From a virus: 32,881 nt of DNA. Both the position numbers and the translations under genes were made by a program. The notes under the pieces were generated by a model. It worked only from the letters and a program-made list of their open reading frames with translations. It did no database searches and was not told the DNA's origin. Shown here piece by piece: positions 14,259-22,118 of the stretch. The stretch is taken from positions 1 to 32,881 of IMG/VR virus record IMGVR_UViG_3300009175_000050. The stretch is one strand, 5' to 3'. The first letter of the stretch is position 1, and each line of letters begins with the position of its first letter.

Positions 14259-14268
14259 AAAATTAACT

Positions 14269-15921
14269 ATGTATGTGGACGCATTATTTTCAAAGCAGGA
14301 TAATAAAGTATATGTTGTTGAGAGGGTAAATGGCCAGCGGATCTATAAAGATTATTTGGCTAATTACGAATTTTATTTTACTGATAATAAAGGTAAGTAT
14401 AGAACAATATATAATACTTCTGTAAGTAAATTTAAAACCAACAATTTTAAAGAGTTTCAAAAAGAACTTAGGATCCACAGCAATAAAGTTATTTGGGAAA
14501 GTGATCTAAATTGGACATTCCAGTGCCTATACGAGAATTATAGGCACTTACCTTCTCCTAAGTTGAATATTGGATTTTTTGATATAGAAGTCGACTCAGA
14601 CCCAAAAGGTGGATTTAGCAGTCCTGAAGATGCTTTTATGCCAATAACTGCGGTTACAGTTTATTTGAATTGGTTAGATGAACTTGTTACTCTAGCTTTA
14701 CCTCCAAAAACTTTAACATTTGAGCAAGGTCAAGAAATCGCTAATCAGTTTAGTAATACTTTTGTTTTTGAGACTGAAGTTGATCTGTTAAATACTTTTT
14801 TAACTTTGATAGATGATTGTGATATTCTAAGCGGGTGGAACAGCGAGGGATACGATATTCCCTATATAGTGAATAGGATATGCAAGATATTATCAAAAAA
14901 TGATACAAGTAGATTGTGTTTATGGAATCAGTATCCAAAGAAGTTTTCTTATACTAGATATGGTGTTGAAAAAGAATCATATGATCTAATAGGACGAATT
15001 CATTTAGATTATATGGCACTGTACAAAAAGTTTACTCCTGGTGAACATCATAGTTATAGTTTAAATGCGATTGCAGAGTTTGAAAAATTAGGATCTAAGA
15101 CTGAATATGATGGAACATTGGCTCAGTTATATAATAATGATTTCAAAAAGTTTATTGAATATAACAGACAAGATGTTAATCTTCTTGACCTATTAGATAG
15201 AAAATTACATTATATTGGATTAGCAAACAATCTTGCTCATACTAATACAGTATTACTTCCTACAGTTAAAGGAACAGTTTTACAAACAGAACAAGCTGCA
15301 ATTAATGAATGTCACGATAAACAATTAGTTGTTCCAAACAGAAAACATGAACCCAAAGATCTTGAAGATGAAGACGAAGATGGCGTAGAAAAACACGATG
15401 GCGTTGCAGGTGCATATGTTGCATATCCAAAGAAAGGGTTTCATAAATATGTAGGAGTAACTGATATTAATAGTCTGTATCCTAGCTCATTTAGAATGTT
15501 AAATATGAGTCCTGAAACTATTATTGGACAGATTAGACCAGTTATGACAGATGCATTTATAAAACAAAAAATGAAGGAAGGTTTAACTTTTGCCAATGCT
15601 TGGGAAGGTCAGTTTGGATCACTAGAATATCAATTAGTGATGAAGCAAGATATTGGTTCTGTTATTATTGTAGATTGGGAAACTGGTAAAAGTGATGAAA
15701 TGTCACCTGCCCAACTGTATAACTTAATATGGACAAATAATAAACCATGGACGTTAAGTGCTAATGGAACAATTTTTTCAACAGCAGCAGAAGGAATTAT
15801 TCCTGGGTTATTTAGAAAATGGTATACAAGTAGAAAAGAACATCAAAAATATAAGGGACAATATTCCGACTTACAATATGGAATTAAAATTCCTAAGGAA
15901 CTGTTGAATAAATTAGTATGA
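14269..15921 (+). CDS. 43: DNA polymerase (family B, T4 gp43-type), N-terminal part
   Basis: A 550-residue protein covering the N-terminal domain, the 3'-5' exonuclease and the first palm motif. Exo I is F-F-D-I-E-V-D (103-109; Asp105, Glu107), Exo II is S-G-W-N-S-E-G-Y-D-I-P-Y (188-199), and Exo III is Y-N-R-Q-D (298-302). Polymerase motif A is D-I-N-S-L-Y-P-S (Asp399). The ORF stops after the fingers region (W-Y-T-S-R-K-E-H-Q-K-Y), before motif B, which is at the start of the next ORF. Together the two halves (550 + 403 residues) make a normal-sized gp43. Split gp43 is known from some Aeromonas T4-like phages. The exonuclease catalytic acids are intact. Confidence 0.92.
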   Translation: MYVDALFSKQDNKVYVVERVNGQRIYKDYLANYEFYFTDNKGKYRTIYNTSVSKFKTNNFKEFQKELRIHSNKVIWESDLNWTFQCLYENYRHLPSPKLNIGFFDIEVDSDPKGGFSSPEDAFMPITAVTVYLNWLDELVTLALPPKTLTFEQGQEIANQFSNTFVFETEVDLLNTFLTLIDDCDILSGWNSEGYDIPYIVNRICKILSKNDTSRLCLWNQYPKKFSYTRYGVEKESYDLIGRIHLDYMALYKKFTPGEHHSYSLNAIAEFEKLGSKTEYDGTLAQLYNNDFKKFIEYNRQDVNLLDLLDRKLHYIGLANNLAHTNTVLLPTVKGTVLQTEQAAINECHDKQLVVPNRKHEPKDLEDEDEDGVEKHDGVAGAYVAYPKKGFHKYVGVTDINSLYPSSFRMLNMSPETIIGQIRPVMTDAFIKQKMKEGLTFANAWEGQFGSLEYQLVMKQDIGSVIIVDWETGKSDEMSPAQLYNLIWTNNKPWTLSANGTIFSTAAEGIIPGLFRKWYTSRKEHQKYKGQYSDLQYGIKIPKELLNKLV

Positions 15922-15932
15922 CCTGCTATAAT
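15904..15932 (+). promoter_or_regulatory. sigma-70 promoter between the two polymerase halves
   Basis: TTGAAT (15904-15909), 17 bases, TATAAT (15927-15932) preceded by TGC (extended -10). The -35 is inside the last codons of the first half and the ATG of the second half is 14 bases after the -10. It would give the C-terminal half its own transcript. Confidence 0.65.
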
Positions 15933-15946
15933 AGTAATAAGACTTA

Positions 15947-17158
15947 ATGATTAATATTGACTTTCAGAAATTACAAAATTTGATAGACTCTGGTAATGTT
16001 GAAGAGTTAAAGTTGTTTATTTTAGAAAATGATCTTGAAATTCGTGATGGCAAAATTTTTCATAAGAATCTAGACGAAGTTAAACAAACTATTTTTAGTT
16101 ATGATCAGAAACAATTAGTATCTAAGAATAGTTTAAATTCAGCTTATGGTTCTTTTTTAAATCCTGGCTGTCGATTTTATGATAAGCGTGTTGGACAAAG
16201 TACGACATTGTCTGGACGTGTTATTGTTAGACATATGGCTTCTTATATTAATAATTGTTTGACGGGAAAGTTTGACTATGTTGGAGATGGTGTAATATAC
16301 GGAGATACAGATTCAGATATTTTTTCAATTTGGCCATTAATAAAAGATGATGTTGAAAATGATAAAATGGAATGGGATAAAGAGACTTGTATTAAGTTAT
16401 ACGAAGAATTAGCTAATCAGGTTAATGAAACTTTTCCAGAAGCTTGCTTTGATGCATTTCATTCTCCAGAACAAAATGGTAAAATAATTCGATGTGGGCT
16501 TGAGTTAGTTGGCAAAACTGGATTATTTATCACTAAGAAACGTTATGCTATTTTGATGTATTATAAAGATGGCAAACGTCTTGATATAGATGGGTCGCCT
16601 GGTAAAATGAAAGCTATGGGATTAGATCTCAAGCGAGCAGATACACCAAAGATTGTTCAAGACTTCTTACGTGATATTTTAATGGATATCTTAACTGAAG
16701 TAGATTTTTCATTAGTTCGAGAAAAGATTTTAAACTTCAAAGAAGTATTTCAAAATTTGCCAGCTTGGGAAAAAGGTATGCCAAAACGTGTTAATAATTT
16801 AACAAAGTTTAGAGAGCTTGAGGCAAAGAAGAAATCTAATTTACCTGGTCATGTTAGGGCTTCATTGAATTGGAATGTATTACGGCAACTCAATCACGAT
16901 AATATGGCATTAGAAATATTTGATGGTATGAAAGTTATTGTATGTAAACTTAGAAATAATCCAATGGGTTATACAAGTGTTGCATATCCAATAGACGAAC
17001 ACAGACTTCCACAATGGTTTAAGGAATTGCCATTTGATGATGATGCAATGTCTTCATCTGCAATTGATAACAAGATTGAAAATTTAGTTGGTATTTTAAA
17101 TCTAAATATAGAAACAAGTAGACAGACAAAAAGTAATTTTTCAAAATTTTTTAAATAG
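15947..17158 (+). CDS. 43: DNA polymerase (family B, T4 gp43-type), C-terminal part
   Basis: A 403-residue protein with polymerase motif B (Q-L-V-S-K-N-S-L-N-S-A-Y-G-S, 56-69) and motif C (Y-G-D-T-D-S, 118-123), followed by the thumb. The split from the first half lies in the fingers domain; 25 bases separate the ORFs. The last residues, S-N-F-S-K-F-F-K, resemble the C-terminal clamp-binding peptide of RB69 gp43 (S-L-F-D-M-F-D-F) in the two Phe positions. The same ending is seen in the DpdA-like protein at 17883. The ribosome site is weak (TAAGA). The two halves must associate to give a working enzyme, as in other split gp43 proteins. No intein or intron features were seen at the gap. Confidence 0.92.
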   Translation: MINIDFQKLQNLIDSGNVEELKLFILENDLEIRDGKIFHKNLDEVKQTIFSYDQKQLVSKNSLNSAYGSFLNPGCRFYDKRVGQSTTLSGRVIVRHMASYINNCLTGKFDYVGDGVIYGDTDSDIFSIWPLIKDDVENDKMEWDKETCIKLYEELANQVNETFPEACFDAFHSPEQNGKIIRCGLELVGKTGLFITKKRYAILMYYKDGKRLDIDGSPGKMKAMGLDLKRADTPKIVQDFLRDILMDILTEVDFSLVREKILNFKEVFQNLPAWEKGMPKRVNNLTKFRELEAKKKSNLPGHVRASLNWNVLRQLNHDNMALEIFDGMKVIVCKLRNNPMGYTSVAYPIDEHRLPQWFKELPFDDDAMSSSAIDNKIENLVGILNLNIETSRQTKSNFSKFFK

Positions 17159-17166
17159 GAGCAACA

Positions 17167-17883
17167 ATGAAAAACACTCTAAAAGAGATTATTCAATTTA
17201 CATCTGGTTTTATGAAGAGAACCAAGATTTCAACAACAGATGGAGTTACCAAGGTAAGTGGTATTTCAGATGACAAGACTGTAGTTTTATCAGGAACGTA
17301 TCATACTGAACTTACAGATCTTCCTGGAACTATTGGATTTCCAAATCTTGATAGTTTAAATACAATTTTAAACTGCCCTGAGTATCAAGAAAATGCAAAT
17401 ATTAAAGTAGTTAACAACAGCAAGAATCAAGCTGAAAGTATTTCTTTCAATAATGAATCTGGTGATTATAATAATTCATATCGCTTGATGTCGCCTGATA
17501 CTGCTAATCAATTAATTCCAGATCTTGAATTTGTTGGAGCAAAGTTTGAAGTAGAATTCGAACCTTCAGCTAGTTCTACAACGAGATTTAAGTACCAAAG
17601 CAGTGCCAATAGTGACGTTGACAATTGTCAGTTTGTTACTGAAAAGGGTAAGTTAGTTGTTACATTTGGCGATCCAAGTTCACATACTGGACGATATATT
17701 TTTCATGAACCTGCTAGTGATAAACTTCGCACGGCTTGGTCTTATCCAGTTCAACGTATTTCATCTATTTTATCATTGAGTGGTGACAAGACTGTACGTC
17801 TAAGTAATGATGGTATGATGGAAATTGAAGTTGATAGCGGCCAAGCAGCATACATTTATCGTATTCCGGCATTGAGCAAATAA
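17167..17883 (+). CDS. 45: sliding clamp (T4 gp45-type)
   Basis: A 238-residue protein (T4 gp45: 228) placed directly after the polymerase, with GGAG before its ATG. The pattern of alternating beta strands and helices fits a trimeric clamp: an N-terminal helix (T-L-K-E-I-I-Q-F-T-S-G-F), G-T-I-G-F-P-N-L-D-S-L-N-T-I-L-N (start of a helix-strand unit), and a C-terminal beta domain ending A-A-Y-I-Y-R-I-P. In T4 the clamp tethers the polymerase and is required for late transcription. The TAA overlaps the ATG of the DpdA-like gene by one base, so clamp and modifying enzyme are co-translated. The assignment rests on size, pattern and position. Confidence 0.8.
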   Translation: MKNTLKEIIQFTSGFMKRTKISTTDGVTKVSGISDDKTVVLSGTYHTELTDLPGTIGFPNLDSLNTILNCPEYQENANIKVVNNSKNQAESISFNNESGDYNNSYRLMSPDTANQLIPDLEFVGAKFEVEFEPSASSTTRFKYQSSANSDVDNCQFVTEKGKLVVTFGDPSSHTGRYIFHEPASDKLRTAWSYPVQRISSILSLSGDKTVRLSNDGMMEIEVDSGQAAYIYRIPALSK

Positions 17884-19334
17884 TGAACACAAACTTAACA
17901 GCTAGTCAAAAAGATTTTGCTATCTTTACACCAGCTCTTTCCACATTCTTTTCAACTTACGTTGGCAAACAACAAGTTGAAGAGTATGTGGAAAAGTCGA
18001 GAATTCCTAATGGATTTTTTAATGGTGTAGAAGGTATGAACTATCTAAATGCAGCATTAGGATATTTTCAATATAAGTGGTCATTATATTCAGCGGGTCA
18101 TGCTAATATCGATATTACAGCAAATGATCCAAAAGAAAGAATGATTACTCGCCGCGACAGGCAGAATTCATTTATTTTAACAGATTCAGGCGGATTCCAA
18201 ATTGCAGGTGGTAAGTGGCCAGCAGATTGGTCAAATCCTAATTGTCCTATCGCGCAAAAGAAACGTAGCCAAGTATTGTCTTGGATGGATACTAATGCTG
18301 ATTACTCTATTACGTTAGATATTCCAGCGTGGGTATGTCGTAACGAAGAAGGAAAGAAAAATACCGGCATCACTTCTTATGCTGGAGCATTAGCGGCAAC
18401 TAAAATTAACAACGACTATTTCATAAATAATAGAAATGGTAACTGTAAATTTTTAAATGTTTTACAAGGTGAAAATCATACAGAAGCAGATAGTTGGTAT
18501 GATGAAGTAAAAGATTATTGTAATCCATCTAAGTATCCAGGTCATTTTAATGGGTATGCATTTGGTGGTCAGAATAGAGCTGATCCACATCTAATTTTGC
18601 GTAGACTAATGTATTTAAAATGGGAAGGATTGCTTGAACCAGGAATACATGATTGGATTCATTTCCTTGGTACTTCTAAACTTGAATTTTCTGTAATGTT
18701 TACAGACTTACAACGGGCAATTAGAAGAAATCATAATCCAAATTTGACTATAAGTTATGATTGTGCAAGTCCATTTCTTGCTACTGCTAATGGACAAGTA
18801 TATTATGAAATTAGTCTCAAAGATAGAGGCAAGTGGTCGTATAAAATGGGACCAAGCGCAGACGACAAAAAATATTCAACTGACAATAGAAGTTTTAGAG
18901 ATGCTGTATTACAAGATAAAATCTATAAGCATTTTGAAGAAACACCCATTAGTTCAAAATTAAAAATAAGTGATATTTGTTACTATGCAAAAGGCGACCT
19001 AAATAAGAATGGTAAGGAAGGTAAAACAAGTTGGGATTCATTTGCATACACATTGTTAATGTCTCATAATGTTTATCTTCATATTTCGGCAGTGCAACGA
19101 GCCAACGAAATGTATGATCAAGGGTTTATTCCAAAGATGTTAGTGGAAGAATCACATCAAATTATTAAATGGAGAGATATTGTAAATAAAGCATTTGAAG
19201 CAAAATCGCTTACTTCAGCGTTAGCAATAATCGATAAGTACGACAAATTTTATTTACAGATTATGGGTCCGTCTGGTCACATAGGAAAAAAAACATTTAA
19301 CGCGACTACACAATTCAACAAATTTTTCAAATAA
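17883..19334 (+). CDS. dpdA: DpdA-like DNA 7-deazaguanine transglycosylase (TGT superfamily)
   Basis: A 483-residue member of the tRNA-guanine transglycosylase superfamily. L-T-D-S-G-G-F-Q (99-106) is the TGT active-site box, followed by D-Y-S-I-T-L-D-I-P (140-148), N-V-L-Q-G (192-196), Y-A-F-G-G (225-229), and S-Y-D-C-A-S-P (291-297), where Asp293 matches the TGT nucleophile (F-D-C-V-x-P). The TGT zinc cluster C-x-C-x2-C is not visible. DpdA proteins swap guanine in DNA for a 7-deazaguanine such as preQ0 or CDG, protecting phage DNA from restriction. Genes for the precursor (FolE, QueD, QueE) lie 5-11 kb downstream. The C-terminus T-Q-F-N-K-F-F-K matches the polymerase tail. A tRNA-acting TGT is less likely in this context. 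Confidence 0.82.
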   Translation: MNTNLTASQKDFAIFTPALSTFFSTYVGKQQVEEYVEKSRIPNGFFNGVEGMNYLNAALGYFQYKWSLYSAGHANIDITANDPKERMITRRDRQNSFILTDSGGFQIAGGKWPADWSNPNCPIAQKKRSQVLSWMDTNADYSITLDIPAWVCRNEEGKKNTGITSYAGALAATKINNDYFINNRNGNCKFLNVLQGENHTEADSWYDEVKDYCNPSKYPGHFNGYAFGGQNRADPHLILRRLMYLKWEGLLEPGIHDWIHFLGTSKLEFSVMFTDLQRAIRRNHNPNLTISYDCASPFLATANGQVYYEISLKDRGKWSYKMGPSADDKKYSTDNRSFRDAVLQDKIYKHFEETPISSKLKISDICYYAKGDLNKNGKEGKTSWDSFAYTLLMSHNVYLHISAVQRANEMYDQGFIPKMLVEESHQIIKWRDIVNKAFEAKSLTSALAIIDKYDKFYLQIMGPSGHIGKKTFNATTQFNKFFK

Positions 19335-19339
19335 TGTGT

Positions 19340-19377
19340 TATAATTAAATATGGATAAGGAACAACCGCTATGTTAA
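19340..19377 (+). promoter_or_regulatory. -10 element with 8-codon leader ORF before the Gfo/Idh gene
   Basis: TGT-TATAAT (-10 at 19340-19345) is followed 5 bases later by an ATG (19351) opening an 8-codon ORF (M-D-K-E-Q-P-L-C) whose TAA overlaps the true start at 19371. AAGGAA (19357-19362) serves the latter. The 31 bases from the -10 onward match 21196-21226 at about 25 positions, where the same start (M-D-K-D-Q) opens a full gene. No good -35 is seen. Confidence 0.4.
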
Positions 19378-20276
19378 ATTGTTTAGTTATTGGAATGGGA
19401 TTTGGTCAATTATACAAAAAAGTATTATCAGAATATGGACACACTGTTGTAACTGTGGATCCATGTGTTAAAGCTGATTTTGATGATCTAGAAAAAGCTT
19501 TAGAATCTAATCATTTTGATACTGTAAACATTTGTACACCAAATTACACTCATGGTGATATTGCTAAAACTGTAGCAAAATATGAACCTGATGTTGTTTT
19601 TATTGAAAAACCTGGTCTCAAAACATCTACAGAATGGTCTTCACTAGTGACTAACTTTCCAAATACTAGATGGTCAATGGTAAAGAATAATCAATTTCGA
19701 GACATTGTAATTAATGATAAAAATTTACTCAAACATTTATTTACAAATGCAATCAGGGTAGAATTTAATTGGTGTAATACAGATAGAGTTCCAAACCCAG
19801 GATCTTGGTTTACAACTAATTCGTTGGCGTGGGGTGGAGTTAGTAGAGATTTAATGCCTCACTTACTGAGTTGGTTTACTAATTTAACTAAGACACATTT
19901 TGGTAATGCTGATTTATCATATAAACGAACTAAACAAAATTGGCAATTATCTGATGTTACAAATACAAATTATGGTACAGTTAAAAAGGATGGAGTGTAT
20001 GATGTAGATGATGAAGCTGTATTACATTATACATGGGCTAATAAAAGTATAAAACTTACTGCAAATTGGAGAACATTAAAGCCATCTGAATTAAATATTG
20101 TATTCACTTTTGATAATGGCGAAGTCATAAAGTATGAGTTTGGCTTGTGTCCAGAATCTGCCTACTTAACTATGGTGAATCATACCTATTGTTTGAAAGA
20201 TATAGAAAGATATTGGAATTATAATCTGATTGAAGATCTTTGGATTCATGACCAAATACAGTTAGGGGATAACTAA
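19371..20276 (+). CDS. Gfo/Idh/MocA-family oxidoreductase
   Basis: A 301-residue NAD(P)-dependent sugar oxidoreductase-like protein. Signatures are G-M-G-F-G-Q-L-Y at 8-15 (Rossmann), C-T-P-N-Y-T-H at about 55-61, and F-I-E-K-P-G at 77-82 (the E-K-P catalytic Lys motif). The C-terminal beta-sheet domain includes W-G-G-V-S-R-D-L-M-P-H, with a His in the position usual for substrate binding. Family members oxidise or reduce ring carbons of sugars and cyclitols. It shares one base with the MDR dehydrogenase gene that follows (TAATG), so the two probably act on the same pathway. The substrate is unknown. Confidence 0.8.
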   Translation: MLNCLVIGMGFGQLYKKVLSEYGHTVVTVDPCVKADFDDLEKALESNHFDTVNICTPNYTHGDIAKTVAKYEPDVVFIEKPGLKTSTEWSSLVTNFPNTRWSMVKNNQFRDIVINDKNLLKHLFTNAIRVEFNWCNTDRVPNPGSWFTTNSLAWGGVSRDLMPHLLSWFTNLTKTHFGNADLSYKRTKQNWQLSDVTNTNYGTVKKDGVYDVDDEAVLHYTWANKSIKLTANWRTLKPSELNIVFTFDNGEVIKYEFGLCPESAYLTMVNHTYCLKDIERYWNYNLIEDLWIHDQIQLGDN

Positions 20277-21172
20277 TGAGATTATTGCACACTGATGGAT
20301 CAGGCAAGTTTTTTGAGAAAACCGATTGGAGTTGTCCAGAAATTAAATATGATGAGATAAAAGTAAAGTCCATCATGACTGGTGTCTGTAGAAGTGATAT
20401 CGACATGATGACTGGAAAATTCAAAACACTTCCATTAACAATGCAAGGACATGAAGGTCTAGGACAAATTATAGAAGTTGGCGTAAATATTCCATCCATG
20501 TATAAAATTGGCGATTATGTTGCTACAAGAGGCGAGCCAGCATATGCAGATTTTTATAATGTTAATGTTGATAATTTTGTTAAAGTTCCTGCTGCTGAAC
20601 CAAAATATATTATTGAACCAGTTGCATGTGGAATAAATTTAATTTTACAATCCCATCATGAATTTATTAAACGTGATAAATTAACAACTAGAATTTTAAT
20701 TCTTGGAAGTGGATTTTTAGCACGGGTTGCTCATGCTACTATTCTTGACAATATTAGAGGATTGATTGATGTAGTTGGAACGTCAAATAAACAACTTTGG
20801 GGAAATAAATTATTGTCAGATCCTAGAGGAAAGTACGATATTGTTATTGATTTGAGTGGAAGAGACGATGTATTTTCTAAAGATATTCTTAATGACAATG
20901 CATTAGTTGTAATGGGATCTCAAAAGCAAGTAACTACTGACTTTAGCAATTTATTATGGAAAGCAGCTACAATTGTTTTTCCAAGTCCAAGATCTAGCAA
21001 ATTTCATTCTTGTATGCTCAAAGCAGTAAAATATATTGAATCAGGTAGATTGAATGTTAATGCTTTTTGGACAAGAAGTTATGATCGTAATACAGAATGG
21101 GAATTAGCATTTGAAGACGGAAAGAATCGCCAACCAAATTACAATAGGGGATATATTACTTGGTCAGAGTGA
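20276..21172 (+). CDS. zinc-type alcohol dehydrogenase-like protein (MDR superfamily)
   Basis: A 298-residue medium-chain dehydrogenase. Motifs: G-V-C-R-S-D-I-D (36-43; Cys38 is the usual catalytic zinc ligand), G-H-E-G-L-G-Q (58-64; His59/Glu60), K-I-G-D-Y-V-A (about 77-83), and the cofactor loop I-L-G-S-G-F-L-A at about 142-149. The structural-zinc cysteine cluster of longer family members is not evident, and the protein is shorter than the typical 340-350 residues. It starts within the stop codon of the Gfo/Idh gene. This pairing is seen in bacterial sugar and cyclitol pathways; the product is unknown. It is followed at once by a strong promoter, so the operon probably ends here. Confidence 0.78.
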   Translation: MRLLHTDGSGKFFEKTDWSCPEIKYDEIKVKSIMTGVCRSDIDMMTGKFKTLPLTMQGHEGLGQIIEVGVNIPSMYKIGDYVATRGEPAYADFYNVNVDNFVKVPAAEPKYIIEPVACGINLILQSHHEFIKRDKLTTRILILGSGFLARVAHATILDNIRGLIDVVGTSNKQLWGNKLLSDPRGKYDIVIDLSGRDDVFSKDILNDNALVVMGSQKQVTTDFSNLLWKAATIVFPSPRSSKFHSCMLKAVKYIESGRLNVNAFWTRSYDRNTEWELAFEDGKNRQPNYNRGYITWSE

Positions 21173-21173
21173 T

Positions 21174-21202
21174 TTGACTTTAATAACTATATTTGTTATA
21201 AT
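21174..21202 (+). promoter_or_regulatory. consensus sigma-70 promoter, leaderless arrangement
   Basis: TTGACT (21174-21179), 17 bases beginning TTAATA and ending TTTGT, TATAAT (21197-21202), then 5 bases and the ATG at 21208. No ribosome site can fit. It is almost identical in plan to 23125-23153 and to the minus-strand promoter at 9240. Confidence 0.8.
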
Positions 21203-21207
21203 TAGTT

Positions 21208-21714
21208 ATGGACAAAGATCAACGGCAAGTTTCAAAATTTTTTATTGGTGAAGAAGTTGAGCGGACAATTTGTTTAGGAAAAAAGACATTATTTGTAACT
21301 GGATTAATTGATAGCGTAGAGATGATTGATGCTGCAAAAAAGCACAAGTGCAAGCATATTTATCTTGGAGCAAATCAAAGTTTCATGGCTGTAAATAATT
21401 CATTTTTAGACTGGCTTGATACTATCAAAGTACTTCTTGATAATAATTTTTGGGTAACACTAGACTCAGATGTTAAATATGCAACTGAACTTTCCACTGC
21501 TTATCAAGGAATAATTGGACATGATAAGTTTGTACTTATGTTAAGTGTTAAGTTGCCAAATATTAAAAATTTCAATTATAATACAACAATTAAATTAGAT
21601 GATACCTCTTGGGGAGCAACGAACGCTGGAGTTTGGGTACATCAATTAAGTGATCTTAAATCATACTCAAATTTCACCCATTGGGAAATGTACAAGGGAG
21701 ACTCTAAAATTTAA
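21208..21714 (+). CDS. unrecognised 168-residue protein
   Basis: The start is fixed by the promoter, whose -10 ends 5 bases before this ATG. The protein looks alpha/beta: K-T-L-F-V-T-G-L-I-D-S-V-E-M-I-D-A-A-K-K (26-45), H-I-Y-L-G-A-N-Q-S-F (49-58), W-L-D-T-I-K-V-L-L-D-N-N-F-W-V-T-L-D (69-86), and F-V-L-M-L-S-V-K-L-P. This repeated strand-helix pattern is compatible with part of a TIM-barrel or Rossmann-like fold. It overlaps the T-fold-like gene that follows (TAATG) and lies between dpdA and the FolE/QueD/QueE genes, so a part in deazaguanine metabolism is possible but unproven. No catalytic motif is recognised. Confidence 0.65.
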   Translation: MDKDQRQVSKFFIGEEVERTICLGKKTLFVTGLIDSVEMIDAAKKHKCKHIYLGANQSFMAVNNSFLDWLDTIKVLLDNNFWVTLDSDVKYATELSTAYQGIIGHDKFVLMLSVKLPNIKNFNYNTTIKLDDTSWGATNAGVWVHQLSDLKSYSNFTHWEMYKGDSKI

Positions 21715-22118
21715 TGACAATGGATGAACGTATCAAAGTAGAAAGTAATATTTGTAATTCTAAGAAATTCATTTGGATTACTTTTCAAAAAGAAGGAATC
21801 CATTGTTATCCAGCTGCTGGTTTTGATCCAAATCTTGATGACGTAAGTTTTTTACAACATCCGCACAGACATATTTTTCATTTTAAAGTAAAGATTGAAG
21901 TATTTCATGACAATAGAGATATCGAATTTATCCAATTTAAACGGTGGTGTGAAAAATTATATACCACAGGAATATTAAATCTAAATAACAGTAGTTGTGA
22001 AATGATTGCTGATATGCTATACTTAAATATAGCTGGAAGATACCCACAGCGAGAAGTTCACATTAACGTAAGTGAGGATGATGAAAATGGGTGTGAGGTT
22101 ATTTACAAATGGTATTAA
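21714..22118 (+). CDS. possible T-fold (QueD-like) protein
   Basis: A 134-residue protein. The pattern G-I-H-C-Y-P (His30), P-H-R-H-I-F-H-F-K-V-K-I-E-V (His51, His53), I-E-F-I-Q-F-K-R-W, S-S-C-E-M-I-A-D (Glu96) and V-H-I-N-V-S-E-D recalls the T-fold of 6-carboxytetrahydropterin synthases. There a first His and an H-x-H bind zinc, and a Glu in P-T-x-E-N binds the pterin. The Asp-His catalytic pair of QueD is not seen, so if homologous it is divergent or binds another purine/pterin. A true QueD is encoded at 28016. It starts one base into the stop of the previous gene and converges with the GIY-YIG gene (4-base overlap of ends). Confidence 0.45.
   Translation: MTMDERIKVESNICNSKKFIWITFQKEGIHCYPAAGFDPNLDDVSFLQHPHRHIFHFKVKIEVFHDNRDIEFIQFKRWCEKLYTTGILNLNNSSCEMIADMLYLNIAGRYPQREVHINVSEDDENGCEVIYKWY

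Noticed and set aside
15922-15946. Self-splicing intron or intein at the polymerase split
   Set aside because: The gap is only 25 bases and there are no intein block motifs at the ends; a separate promoter and start are present instead.
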